Position numbers and translations under genes: made by a program. Below the pieces are notes generated by a model that was not told where the DNA came from, ran no database searches, and was given only the letters and a program-made list of their open reading frames with translations. Of a stretch of 64,000 bases of DNA, positions 11,469 to 22,470 are shown one piece after another. Positions within the stretch are counted from its first letter, which is position 1. Each line of letters starts with the position of its first letter. The DNA is from Aquatica leii (taxonomy: Eukaryota > Arthropoda > Insecta > Coleoptera > Lampyridae): NCBI GenBank assembly GCA_035610365.1, contig CM069432.1, positions 21,452,354 to 21,516,353 of the forward strand. Direction: 5' to 3'.

Positions 11469-11950
11469 TTATTGTTCAGCAAAATCACAATAATTTTCCT
11501 TTAAATCTTTAACATGGAAGTTTCCAAGGTTGTTACCGTTCATATCTTCCAATTGGTAAACCAACTGAGAGAGAATCTTAATAACTCTACATGGAATGTA
11601 CTTAGGGGCGAGTTTTTTTGAAAAACCACGAGAAGCGTCAGACAACACAAAATTACGCTTCCATACAATATCACCAACAGAAAAGTTTATCGGACGTTTA
11701 CGTAAATTATAATATTTAGCATTATTTTCATATGCCTTATGAAGACGAACTTTTACCTCTTCATACATTTCAGGTAATTGGGCCAATTCACGGGTCCAAA
11801 ACAACTTATTAGCGATTTCTAAAGGTTCATTGGGATTAACAGAGGCGTAAAAATCACCAGTGGGAGGAACATGACGTCCGAAAACTAAAAATGCAGGAGA
11901 GACTCCAGTAACATCATGACATGCCAGACGAATAGCTTGTCAAATATGTG
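11469..11950 (-). pseudogene. gypsy A integrase C-terminal part
   Basis: Minus-strand frame continuing the integrase after a frameshift near 11945. It has HDVTGVSPAFLVFGRHVP, then FWTRELAQLPEMYEEVK and KYYNLRKRPINFSVGDIVW, typical of the region after the DDE core in gypsy integrases. It then has a small C-terminal fold ending LVYQLEDMNGNNLGNFHV and a stop at 11469. This domain binds DNA and helps target integration. It is out of frame with the catalytic core, so the element could not make a full integrase. Confidence 0.88.
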
Positions 11951-13420
11951 CTTATCCCATTCACGATGAGAATCTTTAATATAAGACGAAATAGCAGTAA
12001 CGAGTACACGATTTACTCTTTCCGTAGGGTTTACTTGTGGATGATACCTCGCATTCATCCAAACTGTTTGAACTTTTTGGGAATCCAAAAATGTACGAAA
12101 TTCTTTCGAAACGAATTGCGAACCATTATCGAACATAACAATTTGAGGAACACCAAATATCGAAAAGACTTGTTCTTTCAGAAACTTAATCATAGGCTTC
12201 GTAGTAGCCGTACGTAAAGGTTGAACTAAAACATACTTAGTGAACCAATCTGTAACAACAAAAAGATACTGATTGCCTTTTTTAGATCTAGGCAATGGTC
12301 CTAGAAGATCCATACTAACTAGTTGGAAAGGGAAACTAACTATTTTTTCCTTACCCGTCAGACCTGGACGACTAACATTTGTAGTCTTTTGACTAGCACA
12401 AATTTTACATTTCTTAACGTATTTGCTAATAGTATGACGCATTTTAGGCCAATAATAAAATTCAGAAATTCGTAACAAAGTTTTGTTCACACCAAAATGT
12501 GCTGCTGTCGAATCATCATGACAACGTTGCAAAATTTGTTCTCTATTCACAGTAGGAACTACTAATTTCCAATCAGGTATATTAGACTCTAAAGGATATA
12601 CAGACGGTATGAATTTGTACAAATGATCACCTTCAACTTTAAAATAAGGGTACTCATCAGGGAAATTCTTAACTTTATCAATCATATTCAAATACCACTC
12701 ATCAGGACTAAATGAGTCTATATCAACAATCGAAACAGAACGGGATAACGCATCCGGAATTACATTTAATTTACCAGGGCGATGTTGTACTTTGAAGTCG
12801 AATTGTGCGAGACGCATACAACATCTAGCCAAACGACCAGTAGGTTCTTTAATATTATGAAACCATTTTAATGCAGCGCAATCTGTAATAACAGTAAAAG
12901 GCATTCCTTCTACATAACCACGAAAGTGTTCAATACCAAAAATAACACCTAATAACTCTCTTTCAGTAGCAGAATATTTGCGCTCTGCTGTAGTCAAAGT
13001 GCGACTAGCGTATGCTACAGGATGTTCGGAACCATCAATGTTTTGAAACAGAACAGCACCTAATGCTACATCACTAGCATCAGTCTGTATGAAAAATGGA
13101 GATTTAAAGTCGGGCGAAACAAGAATTGGAGCAGACGTAATACGAAGTTTTATTTCCTGAAAAGCTGACTCTGCCTCTGACGACCATTGAATAGATTCAC
13201 CTTTCTTTTTATTCTTAATCAAAGAAGTGATCGGAGCGGATAACTGAGCGAAATCTTTATTGAAACGTCTATAATAACTAATCAAACCAATAACACGTTT
13301 AACTTCAGTAGTATTACGAGGTGTCGGAAAATTTACTATTGCAGAAACCTTATCTGGATCAGTACGTAAACCTTTACTATCTATAACAAATCCTAAAAAT
13401 TTTAAAGAAGATCGGCAAAA
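11885..13420 (-). pseudogene. gypsy A pol: RT end, RNase H, integrase core
   Basis: The frame is readable from about 13420 (SLKFLGFVIDSKGL, the RT thumb) with no stop to 11885. RNase H follows with FIQTDASDVALGAVLFQ, ERELLGVIFGIEHF and TDCAALKWF. Next comes the integrase zinc domain (CHDDSTAAHFG, then CKICAS). The DDE core shows MDLLGPLPRS with the first Asp, MFDNGSQF with the second and YHPQVNPTER with the Glu. RT and RNase H are joined without a tether domain, as usual for Ty3/gypsy. Relative to 13402-14781 a small deletion near 13420 removes a few codons before the KFCRSS motif and shifts the frame. Confidence 0.93.
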
Positions 13421-14781
13421 TTTATCGTAAAACCAGCATTTCTTAGACGATTACACAAATCATTTAAAACGGAAACATGTTCATTGAATGTTTCAGAAGC
13501 AATAATAATATCATCGAGATAAACAAAAACTTTTTCATCTAACATAAGCTGACCTAAAATTTGCTCCATGCATTTCTGCATTGTTTGCGGACTATTTGAC
13601 AAACCAAAGGGCATTACAACGAACTCAAATAAACCTTTGCCGGGAACACAAAAAGCGGTTTTAGCACAAGAGGACTTTTCTAACGGAATCTGCCAGAAAG
13701 CTTTTCTAAGATCAATACTACTCAAAAATTGTGCATTACGTAATCGGTTCAAAATCGCATCGGTACGAGGAAGTGGAAACGCATCTTTTCTTGTGACACT
13801 ATTTAATTTTCGCGCATCATAACATAACCTGAGATCACCAGTTTTCTTTTTAACAAGCAGAACAGGACTACTCCATGGACTATTGGATGGACGAATAACA
13901 CCTAAATCTAACATATTATCAACTTCTTTATGAAGATGTTGCTGCATAGCCGGAGACAAAAGATATTGACGTTGCTTAATAGGGGAAGCTTCACCTGTAT
14001 CAATATTGTGTTCTAATACATGAGTGCGGCCTAGTTTTTCAGATACTAAATTGGAATACTTTGACATAGTATTTCTTAAGATATCTTCTTGCTGAGATGA
14101 CAGCAAATGTCTATCGATTATCGTAGTCGGATTCGTGACAGAATTTAACAAAGAAATATTCGCAGACCAATATCGTCTATCTTTGAAATCTACACTCATT
14201 TGAAATATAGACCCAAAATCCATTCCTAAAATAATTGGTTGTTTTATCGAAGGAACTAACAAACATGTCACATAACGGGTTACTCCATTTAAAGTAAGCG
14301 GAAGCAAAATTTCACCATTACACGATTGAATAACACCATCAGCTGTAGTTACTTTTACTACACGAGGTTTAATTTCAAAATCGATATTATGTTTTCGAAG
14401 AAATTCAAGACCAGTCGAACCAATAATTGTGGAAGATGCACCACTATCTATCAAACATTTAAGAGAATTACCATTAATATGTATCGTAAGATATAACCTA
14501 TTGTCAAATGGAACAGACGTACAAAGCGGAGAAACAGACGTAGATGACATAAACAACTTAACTTTATTTAACCAAACATTCCATTCTTCAGTAGACGTAC
14601 GAATTTTATTTACTGACGGGTATTCTTTTTTTCTTTCGGCTGGTTGTGTTTGCTTTTTGGAGAAAAACTTTGATTGGTTGAACTTTTTGGTATCGCCCCG
14701 GATTTGGTATTTACGTAAACGGATCGACTTTGAGTTGAAACGATACCACTCAACCCGTTTTTTGGGTTGCAAGTAGGACAA
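13402..14781 (-). pseudogene. gypsy A pol: protease and reverse transcriptase
   Basis: Minus-strand frame overlapping the end of gag by about 170 bp in the -1 frame. It holds an aspartic protease (CLIDSGASSTIIG, then IILGMDFG) and the RT fingers and palm: SPVLLVKKKTGDLRLCYDAR, SIDLRKAFWQIPL with the first catalytic Asp, VMPFGLSNSPQ, and VYLDDIIIAS with the catalytic pair. Expression would need -1 frameshifting at the A-rich heptamer at 14625-14631. There is no need for its own ATG. The frame runs into a TAA at 13402 because of a small deletion. All visible catalytic residues are present. Confidence 0.94.
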
Positions 14782-15980
14782 GTAGTTCGATAATAATCCT
14801 TCTTACCACATCCAAAACAAAATATTGATGCCGGTTTTGGGCATTGTCTATGCATATGACCTGGATGACCACAGTTAAAGCATTTCTTAACATTCAAATC
14901 AGAATTATTCACAGATGACACAATATCAAACGAATTACGTAAACCAACATAAGCTAAATCTGGTTCTAACAAAACTGAACGTTTCTGTGGAGGCGGATGG
15001 TATTTATCAATACGTGACTTGACATCTTGAACTTTACGACATAATTCTTTCAAACGATCCAAAGTATCGACATCATATAAACTAACACGTTCGGAAAAAT
15101 AAGGGTTCAAATTTCTTAAAATTTGATCAATAATTTCGGATTCAGAAGGCTGAGTTTCTAAACGACGATACAAAGCTTCAACTGACATAATGTAAAAGAA
15201 AACATCTTCATGCGGACCTTGTGTTCTATTTCGAATTTCATTCAATAAATCATACTCGTAATTAGATGGAAGGAAATCTCTTTTCAAACACTTGACTAAA
15301 TCAGACCAATTGCTAACTTTATGTTTAATACTACGGTACCATAACAAACCATTATCAGAAAATAAATCGTTAGCAGAAATGAATAATTCTTGTTCAGAAA
15401 CATGTCGAGATTCACAATAATCTTCATTTTTTTCTAAAAATGACATAACACTCTCTTTTCTTTTATTTCCAGAAAATTTTATACCCCATTTATAAACTGG
15501 TACTGACCTAACTGTAGATTGTTGTACATAAGAAGTATTCGAAGGCATAGCGGACATATTAAGTTTACTTAAATCATTTTCAATTTGTGATTCAGAATGT
15601 TCAATAAGAAGACCTTGCAAAGTTAATAACTGCGTATTAAAATCATTTTTCTTCGAAATTTGTTCCTTACCAGAAGGCTTCAATAGATTAATTCTATTTT
15701 CTAAATGCAAAAGACGAGTATTAACACGAGTACAAACCAAAGAAGTAACATTTTCAGAATTCAGTAAATCCCAAAGATCAGTTAAAGATTCTTCTATTTG
15801 AGAAACATTCTTTTCGTAATCATCATAAGGTTGAATAAACGAAACAGAAGGTCCATTACGTTCCTTACGTAATTGTCCACGCAATTGAGCTCTACGTAAC
15901 ATTTGATTATCCTGTGGTTGTAAACCACGACACAAAAGTTCGAAAACAATTTCATTACTCTTCAAATGGTTTGGTTCCAT
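14610..15980 (-). CDS. gag: gypsy A gag, intact
   Basis: An open minus-strand frame of about 456 codons starts at an ATG at 15978-15980 (MEPNHLKSNEIVFELLCRG). The N-terminal segment is predicted helical and the centre carries a retrotransposon gag-like capsid core: SFLEKNEDYCES, WYRSIKHKVSNWSDLVKCL and RDFLPSNYEYDLL. The C-terminal part has one standard zinc knuckle, CFNCGHPGHMHRQC, and a second degenerate one, CFGCGKKDYYRTTC, in which Tyr replaces the His. A basic, Lys/Gln-rich tail follows. The protein packages the element RNA into particles. It is the only long retrotransposon frame in the window that seems intact end to end. Its stop lies 15 bases past a -1 slippery site that leads into pol. 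Confidence 0.9.
   Translation of the reverse strand: MEPNHLKSNEIVFELLCRGLQPQDNQMLRRAQLRGQLRKERNGPSVSFIQPYDDYEKNVSQIEESLTDLWDLLNSENVTSLVCTRVNTRLLHLENRINLLKPSGKEQISKKNDFNTQLLTLQGLLIEHSESQIENDLSKLNMSAMPSNTSYVQQSTVRSVPVYKWGIKFSGNKRKESVMSFLEKNEDYCESRHVSEQELFISANDLFSDNGLLWYRSIKHKVSNWSDLVKCLKRDFLPSNYEYDLLNEIRNRTQGPHEDVFFYIMSVEALYRRLETQPSESEIIDQILRNLNPYFSERVSLYDVDTLDRLKELCRKVQDVKSRIDKYHPPPQKRSVLLEPDLAYVGLRNSFDIVSSVNNSDLNVKKCFNCGHPGHMHRQCPKPASIFCFGCGKKDYYRTTCPTCNPKNGLSGIVSTQSRSVYVNTKSGAIPKSSTNQSFSPKSKHNQPKEKKNTRQ
14625..14631 (-). promoter_or_regulatory. -1 ribosomal frameshift heptamer A AAA AAG
   Basis: On the minus strand, near the end of gag, the codons read gaA AAA AAG, a canonical slippery heptamer in the correct zero-frame phase. 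A -1 slip leads straight into EYPSVNKIR of the pol frame, which lies exactly in -1. A downstream stimulatory structure was not assessed. Confidence 0.75.
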
Positions 15981-16309
15981 TTTCAAAAATTCAAAATATC
16001 AAAACAAATGTTGAATTCGTACACAGAAAACAATTCAAAATCACAAACCCAATCGTACAACAATGTAAAAACAAAATCAGAAACAAAGTCAAGATCAATC
16101 ATATCAAACGTATTAATTCGAATCGTATCGTAAACTTGAGTTGAATCGTATTTTACCTTCATCGAACAAGTGATAAACCTTACATAACACATTAACATAG
16201 TTATAATACACAAAAATATAAACATATCATAATACATAAAACACAAAAATACAAACAAATCAAATCAAAATTTCAGTAACGTTAGAATTTTCTCTAGCCT
16301 ACACGTTGT

Positions 16310-16317
16310 GGTCGCCA
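16310..16317 (-). promoter_or_regulatory. Primer-binding site, tRNA-Arg type
   Basis: Five bases inside the 5' LTR the minus strand reads TGGCGACC, complementary to the CCA-ending 3' terminus of tRNA-Arg and identical to the core used by Drosophila 412/mdg1 elements. A related sequence, TGGCACC, lies within the LTR about 33 bp away. Confidence 0.8.
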
Positions 16318-16322
16318 AAATA

Positions 16323-17331
16323 TGTAACATCAAACACAAAAATCGGTGCCAAATATGTAACATAATACAAACGCATAACACATAAATGAATGCACCAGCC
16401 AGCTCACAAAAATATTTATTTAAAACACATTAAAAACAAACTACATAAGAGCAATGAGAATTTTCATATTTATTTAATTAGAGTCGTGGGAATTCTTACG
16501 TTACTTAAGATTACTAGTTTTCAATTTGATAAATACAAAAATTTATAAGTTGGACGCCACAATATTTTTTTTATATGAATGGTTAAATATTGAAACCAAA
16601 ACAAAACTTAAAACTAATAATTACAGATTATTTACATACGTGTCCTTGAAGGTTTAATTTTACCACTTACGAATCGCGCAACTTATTCGGGTGTGGTCAT
16701 GACTCATTGAAATGATGCAATTTCCGTAAATCGTATAAATTCTCTTTCACGAAGATTTGATTGATATCTTGCCTTTGAAATCAATAAAATTGACAATCGT
16801 AGATCGTAGTTTCCATAATCGCAGACGTATAAAGTTCGAAATCGTACTCATAAGACTTTCAAACTCAAAAACATCGTATAAGAACGAAACCAAAAATCCA
16901 GAAAAAAACTAAAACGTAAATTGCGATGAATTACACAATGATGCGGATCAAAACAAAATTGACTTACCCCTTCGAATTTACGGGTTTTTTATTCTATTTT
17001 TCGTAAATACAACAAAATGCAAATGCTACAAACAAACGCAGTGCTACGAACAAATGCGGACGTTACAACGAACGCCGGCTTAAATAATTTTCACCATTAG
17101 GCCAAAAATTCACAAACACAAATTAAATAAGTGGTAATTCCACTTTTTGCAGCACGCAAAAAAATGTCTGTTTCACCTCATTGCGAAACGTAAGATGTCT
17201 TCGTACTTAAGAAGAAGGCTTAAAACGCATGTCAGTGCGTGAAATGCTTGCGCAAAAGAATTTACATAAACAGTGAATACAAAAATGTTAATTAAAAACA
17301 GACGTATTCAATCAAAAATGTACACGTTACA
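16323..17331 (-). repeat. 5' LTR of gypsy A
   Basis: 1009 bp. In element orientation it starts TGTAACGTG at 17331 and ends ATGTTACA at 16323. The outer 126 bp (17206-17331) are missing from the 3' LTR but are recognisable in the diverged LTR at 30573-31945 (shared CTTCTTCTTAAG and TTTTGCGCAA blocks), which confirms that they belong to this LTR family. The CAAC duplication abuts 17331. Confidence 0.88.
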
Positions 17332-18600
17332 CAACTAAGTTAAGATTTAACCAGAAAATTTGTAAAAGTGCTTACCTATCATAGAAGAATTAAAAAGAAC
17401 GAATACCCAATGTTTCACCTACCAAATGAAAGAAAACGGAAACTTCAAAGTAGAACTAAAAGGTATGCATCCAACAACTGATTTAACCAAATTAACAAAA
17501 AAGACAGAAAAAGAAAACCATAAAGTAATACGTATTACCATTATAACAAGAACGACATTGGATAATGGAGTACCAACTATAGGTTCCAGATTTAATCATT
17601 CTTTATAGAGATTAAACAGAAAAAAGTAATCAAGACATTTATAATACAAAACACTTGTTGGGCACACTAAATAATTTTGAGCATACCCACAATGCACACG
17701 ATTCCAGAAACATGGACACACAAAGAACTACTGTTATAGGAATCCAAAATGTTTCAAATGTGAAGAAAATCTACTAACTGAAAATTGCTCTTGAAAAAAA
17801 AAAGAAGAAAGAGGTTTTATGCTGCAACTGCGGAGAAAATCATCTAGGTAGTTACAAAGAAAGTATCATAAAAAGCAGCTACAAGAAAAGCAGTATCTAA
17901 CGTGCGCAAAATAAAAGACCCATTCAACAAACCTTGTTAATAAATCCGTAGCTATAACAATTCAAGCAAACTATAGACAACCAAACGTTTATTCACATGC
18001 ACTGAAAAGTAACCAAGCACAACTGTGTCAGAACAACCAAATACTTAATTTAGCTGAACCTGTACAAGACAAAGATAGAATTAGTCAGCTCGAACAACTT
18101 GTGAGTAAACTAACGGAAAGGTTTGAGTCCATGCTAAATATTATCGCTGTCTTGCTAGCAAAATCTGATAGTGGCTAGTTTTTTCAAAATTGGTTTCTGG
18201 AATGTTAACAGTTTGGCGCAAAGATGCCAAGAAGTCATACTGTTTTTAATTACAAATAATATCGATATAATGTTCATATCTTAGACACGCCTTACTATCA
18301 AAAGTTATTTAAACAATTCCAAATTATGCAACATATTGATGGAACAGTTCATGGCAAGACTGCAGTAATTAAAACAGCATAAAACATCACGCAAACAAAC
18401 ACTACGAAATAAAGAACTTTCAAGTCAGTAGTGTTACAGTTAAAGACTGGTTAGGACCAATTATACTTGGTTATAGATTTATTGCTGTAGGTGATTATAA
18501 CGCCAAACATCCTTGGTGGGCATCCAGAACTCGTGACAAAGGCCTGGTCGTTATATACAGCTACGCGAGAAAATAACCCAATAGAAGAAACGTGTCAAAT
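17332..18600 (+). pseudogene. Jockey-clade LINE remnant B, rest of ORF1 and endonuclease
   Basis: Continuation of the LINE split by gypsy A. ORF1 fragments in shifting frames include RRIKKNEYPMFHLPNERK and a zinc-knuckle block (GHTKNYC, then CFKCEENLLTENC and CCNCGENHLGSY). ORF2 starts near 18180 with the endonuclease: FKIGFWNVNSLAQRC (the catalytic Asn region) and RFIAVGDYNAKHPWWASR (the GDxN site). GDYNAKHPWW is highly characteristic of the Jockey group in insects. The sequence is lost after about 18600, so RT is absent. Heavily mutated. Confidence 0.82.
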
Positions 18601-19740
18601 GGCTAGTCCTCCTCCTCCTCGTATAATCTATCGCAAGTACTACAGCAAATCTTAACTTTTGGTTTTCACACCCCGGGTTCCTGTTAGACGGTAGGCGCAT
18701 TATACTGTACCTCTCTCCGGGTGTTTTACGACCCAGAAATCGGCAGTTCAGTGCTTAACTCCAAGCGGTTTCCTTTTATATACACCAGTATACTGGGGAT
18801 ACTGGAATTGGTAAATCGCCGTTTGTTCTACGAGTCTAAGGCGCAAGGCAATTCATATAGATTTTGGGGGTATTGGACCGCGTATGGCTACCACAAGACA
18901 CTTTTACTGCCAGGTGGATAAGCTCTTACCCTGATCGTGTAATAGGTCTGGGCCTTTCTTTTCTTTCATAACTAGGTCCCAATTTACCGACACTGATAAA
19001 ACCCTTGAACTCGGGCCGTGCCTCGGGTTCCTGTCTGAAGTTTGAACTACCCGCGTGGGACTGTTTGTACGACGATGACCCATCTGTGCCTCCGGTTCTT
19101 GTCCAAGACCGACGCTTGGAATACGATAGAGTTACTATTACTCTAAAAATAACAGCCACAGGGCAAACTACAGACGTTATGAATGTTCAATTTTCTATAA
19201 AAAGTTTACTTTCTACTAATTATTCCGATTTTTGACTAGATTAAACTTGAAGTGCTTGCGGATACTCTTCGTGTTTTTGATTTATCTGGTGCTAGAACAA
19301 ATCCATCTCTTTAGACAAACTTCTCGAAGGTTCTAAGTATGAGTTAATCACTAAAAATCCTTTGAGTAATTCCGAAACTTTGTGGTCGCACATTTTTTTT
19401 TAAGAGAATCAAATTTCATTCTGTCATTTGGACTATATAGATGATTTAATTTCAAACAGCACTAATTAAAATTTTTAAATATGAAACGTTATTGATCGTT
19501 GTACCAATGCTTAAGAAAAGAAAAAAAATTGTTTCTGAGTTTTGTTCCGATGTGTATTGTGTAAATTCGTATGCGAAAGAATTCATACGAGAAAACTAAT
19601 GTCATCTCAAAATCTTTATTTGGTATTTCGTCGAATTCTTTTGACCACGAATTGACATTCCCGTGATGTGGAAACTCAATTTATATTTTTATCTTTATAG
19701 ATTGATCATCTACATTGTTTTATTGATTTGTTGCTACTGA
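18600..19740. other. Unassigned, partly GC-richer stretch
   Basis: Between LINE B and gypsy B. From about 18650 to 19160 the base composition is clearly less AT-rich and both strands have short open frames (for example 19005-19235 plus and 18926-19159 minus). I recognise neither. It may contain the 3' end or LTR of gypsy B, but I found no matching second copy beyond 23960. Confidence 0.35.
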
Positions 19741-20640
19741 TGATTGTTCGCTTAAGTTTGGTCGTAGCTGATCAGTGTGTCGATGGAAATGTGTTCTATT
19801 TGATGTGCTAAAATTGTACGTACCTGCACTTCTTGGCGCTAAAACTGTTGCTGGAATCCATCGAGGATCGGTTTGGAAGTTGCGAGCGTAAAGTGCATCA
19901 CCAACGCTAAATGAACCCGACCATTTAGTATTGGGTGATTTTTGTCAATTCAAATCTGAATTGTTTACGGGATTGATTGTGTCAAGCCTAGTTCGTAGTG
20001 AACGTCGGAATGATTTAAGTGGGCTTAATGTGTCTAGATAAGGGCGACACGTGTTGAGATAGAAGGAACCTACTCGATTGAGTGACTAACCATTATTTTT
20101 TCTAATGATCGTTTGGTTGTCTGAACCATGCGTTCTATTTGACCATTAAATTTCGGATGATAGGGTGCTATTTGGACATGTCCAACTGCATTTGATCTAC
20201 AAAACAATTCGAACTGAGGGGTGTTGAAACACTTTTTGTCGTAGTCGCTAACTAAAATTGCAAGTACTCCGTGATAATAGTATTAATGCGTCAACAATTA
20301 ATAGAAAACCGCGACTTTTGAGAGAACCGGCATAATCCACATGTATACGATACCAAGGTGTAGGCGGTTTTGACCATTTAACAGATGGTACTGACGGCCG
20401 TGCGTTATGATGCATCTGACAAGCACTGCAGTTTTGAACGTACTCTTCGAAATTGTTATTAGAAGTTGGCTACCATGCGTAATTTCGAGCAATTGCTTTC
20501 ATTCGAGTCATATCCGGATGTGGGACATATAACAAATTAAGAATGTATTATTGACTTGATGGAAGAACAATTGTTCGGGTTCCATAAAGCAAACACCCTT
20601 TGTATGTACTTATAACGTTTCGTTGTTGCGAGTAACAACG
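19740..20640 (-). pseudogene. gypsy B integrase remnant
   Basis: Minus-strand translation across frames gives NNFEEYVQNCSACQMHHNA (the end of the zinc domain), then VKWSKPPTPWYRIHVDYAG with the first catalytic Asp of the core. Later comes the C-terminal motif GDALYARNFQTDPRWIPATV followed by HRHTDQLRPN. These are hallmarks of invertebrate gypsy integrases of the pattern GDxVYxRNF and RHxDQL. The segment between them is degraded and the second Asp and Glu cannot be placed. It follows the RNase H part of the same element. Confidence 0.82.
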
Positions 20641-20789
20641 CAAATTTAATGGCACTGCGTTAGTGTGTGACCACCTTGTGACTACCTATGAGTGGACATT
20701 AGATAAGTCGCTGTCCTTTCGAGTTTCGGTAGCAATATCAGTTGCACTTATCGGAAGTTTTCCATCGCGTTCAAGCAAAAATATCTCTG

Positions 20790-20994
20790 CCAGATCGGTC
20801 GACGTAACTGATGCGGTACTTATAAACGGCTAGCATGACGCTCCATCGTAACATTCTCGGCGATAGAATTTCTGGCGTCTGACGCCACGACTCAAACAGC
20901 CCGAGAAGCGGTTTGTGATCGGTCACTATTTCAAACAAAAACCCAAAAATAAAGTGATGAAATTTGCAAACGCTAGCAATGATAGCAAACGCCT
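20790..20994 (-). pseudogene. gypsy B RNase H, 3' half
   Basis: Reading minus from the solo LTR boundary: KFHHFIFGFLFEIVTDHKPL with the RNase H TDHKPL motif, then PEILSPRMLRWSVML and YRISYVDRSG. This completes the RNase H domain whose first half lies at 22471-22706; the two halves are joined across the solo LTR and its GCCT duplication. Confidence 0.8.
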
Positions 20995-22470
20995 TGTTAC
21001 GGTCGAATTTTCGTTATGCACGCCTATGTTGCTACGGACGAAATTTTCTTTGCGCACGCCTATGTATTCCCAACGTGGAATTAATTTACAGTTTGGACGC
21101 CCCCTAACGATCGTTTTCTACGCGCGACTGTCATTTACGACGAGTTCTTCAATCTGAAAACTACATAAAATGGCCGGCGAATTGACGAGTGAACATTTCT
21201 AAACTTATCCACAGTCTTGGGGACCAATCTATACGTGTATAACACGTATATTTCGTTTGCGTCGTCACCGGGTAAGATTATAACTCTCATTTAGTAAAAA
21301 TCCGTTGTAATTTCTCGTAATCTGATAGCCGTTTCCACCACGTGCAAGCATTTTATTCCAAATGGTTAATTGTTAATGGGGGATCCATTTCGAATAACAA
21401 TTTCGTCAAATAAACATTATACGAGGCTTACGACATATGGCAGTAACCGAATGTACCGAGTGTAATTAAAAGCTGTCAAGATTCTACTCAGGCAGCAGAT
21501 ACCTGTGTAATCACAGAAAAGGGGTATAACAGCATCCGATTTCGGGTTGTGTTATGTGTATACTTTAAAATTTAAGTAATGATTTTGTAGAGTTGGATTT
21601 CGTGAGATATTAGGTTGACACGAATTGCGATTCAAATTACTTGCAGGGTACGTGTCGAAGAAAGTACTTTCTCCGCACCAAGGGAAACTCCTGTATTTGT
21701 GGTAAGTGCTTTTATAACTTTTCTTTCGTCGTCAACGAGGTTACTCACGAAACTTTCGCTAATCATAACTTCGTACTGATTACCGTAATTGTAATACCAT
21801 TTAGTTAGTAAATTTGCTTATACTACGTATGCTGTGTCCTACCCTTATTTATTGTGATAATTTAATGTTAATGCTATACTAATTATTTTTGTCTTATTGT
21901 CGTTAATGCCATAGTCCTAATTATGTAAACGATATTTACTACGTACTATTCTTCGCTACTTAGTTCATTGGAATTTATTGATGTGATGTGTGCTGCCGAT
22001 ACTACAGGCATTTAGTTAGAAAATTGCTGATGTACTTCTTAATCAAAGTGTACGATAATTATTAATGTGAATCGCTACTCATTGTAAACTTTAAGGTTGG
22101 CGTATAAGCCAAGTGTGATAGGTATTAATTCTACCTCGAATATATTAACAATCATATCTTCTATTATTATTCCAACGTTAAACCATTAAATCGATTATAC
22201 TTGTTAGTCTTTCTTTTTCTCTTCCCTGCTCCTGTGATTATCGTTACCGACTAATTACTTTTGACTACTCGAACAGCTGAGTAGAGGAATTACGAACCTA
22301 ACATAGTGTTACAAGTTTTATACCGTCCTGTCCTGAGCTAGACAGAGAATTACCTTGGGATAAGCTCTGGCGCCCTACAACATCCTTCCTGTATTTAGTG
22401 TGGACCTCCCCTCTCTCCGATTATTGCGAGTTGGCCGTGCAGGTTCGTAAAACCACAAAAGCTTGTAACA
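20995..22470 (-). mobile_element. Solo LTR, family S, copy 2 (in gypsy B RNase H)
   Basis: A reverse-orientation relative of 3917-5311. On the plus strand it runs from TGTTACGG at 20995 to CTTGTAACA at 22470 (1476 bp) and is flanked by GCCT on both sides (20991-20994 and 22471-22474). Near its 3' end, at 21003-21070, a segment of about 38 bp ending CACGCCTATGT is duplicated in tandem, which accounts for part of the extra length. The host RNase H reading is interrupted exactly at the borders. Confidence 0.9.

Larger units (their letters stand above)
10044..17331 (-). mobile_element. Ty3/gypsy retrotransposon A, nearly complete
   Basis: The element is 7288 bp. It begins TGTAAC and ends GTTACA on the plus strand and is flanked by CAAC at 10040-10043 and 17332-17335. 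In minus orientation the order is 5' LTR (16323-17331), primer site TGGCGACC, gag, protease-RT-RNase H-integrase, 3' LTR. The primer site matches the 3' end of tRNA-Arg as used by the 412/mdg1 group, and a 4-bp duplication also fits. The LTRs are very similar over about 880 bp, so the copy is fairly young. Even so, pol has two frameshifts and the inner end of the 3' LTR is not homologous to the 5' LTR. No env gene is recognisable. Confidence 0.93.

Noticed and set aside
17426..17608. 60-codon open frame considered as a small gene
   Set aside because: It is part of LINE B ORF1 (the KGMHPTTDL motif is typical of that protein), in a broken frame.
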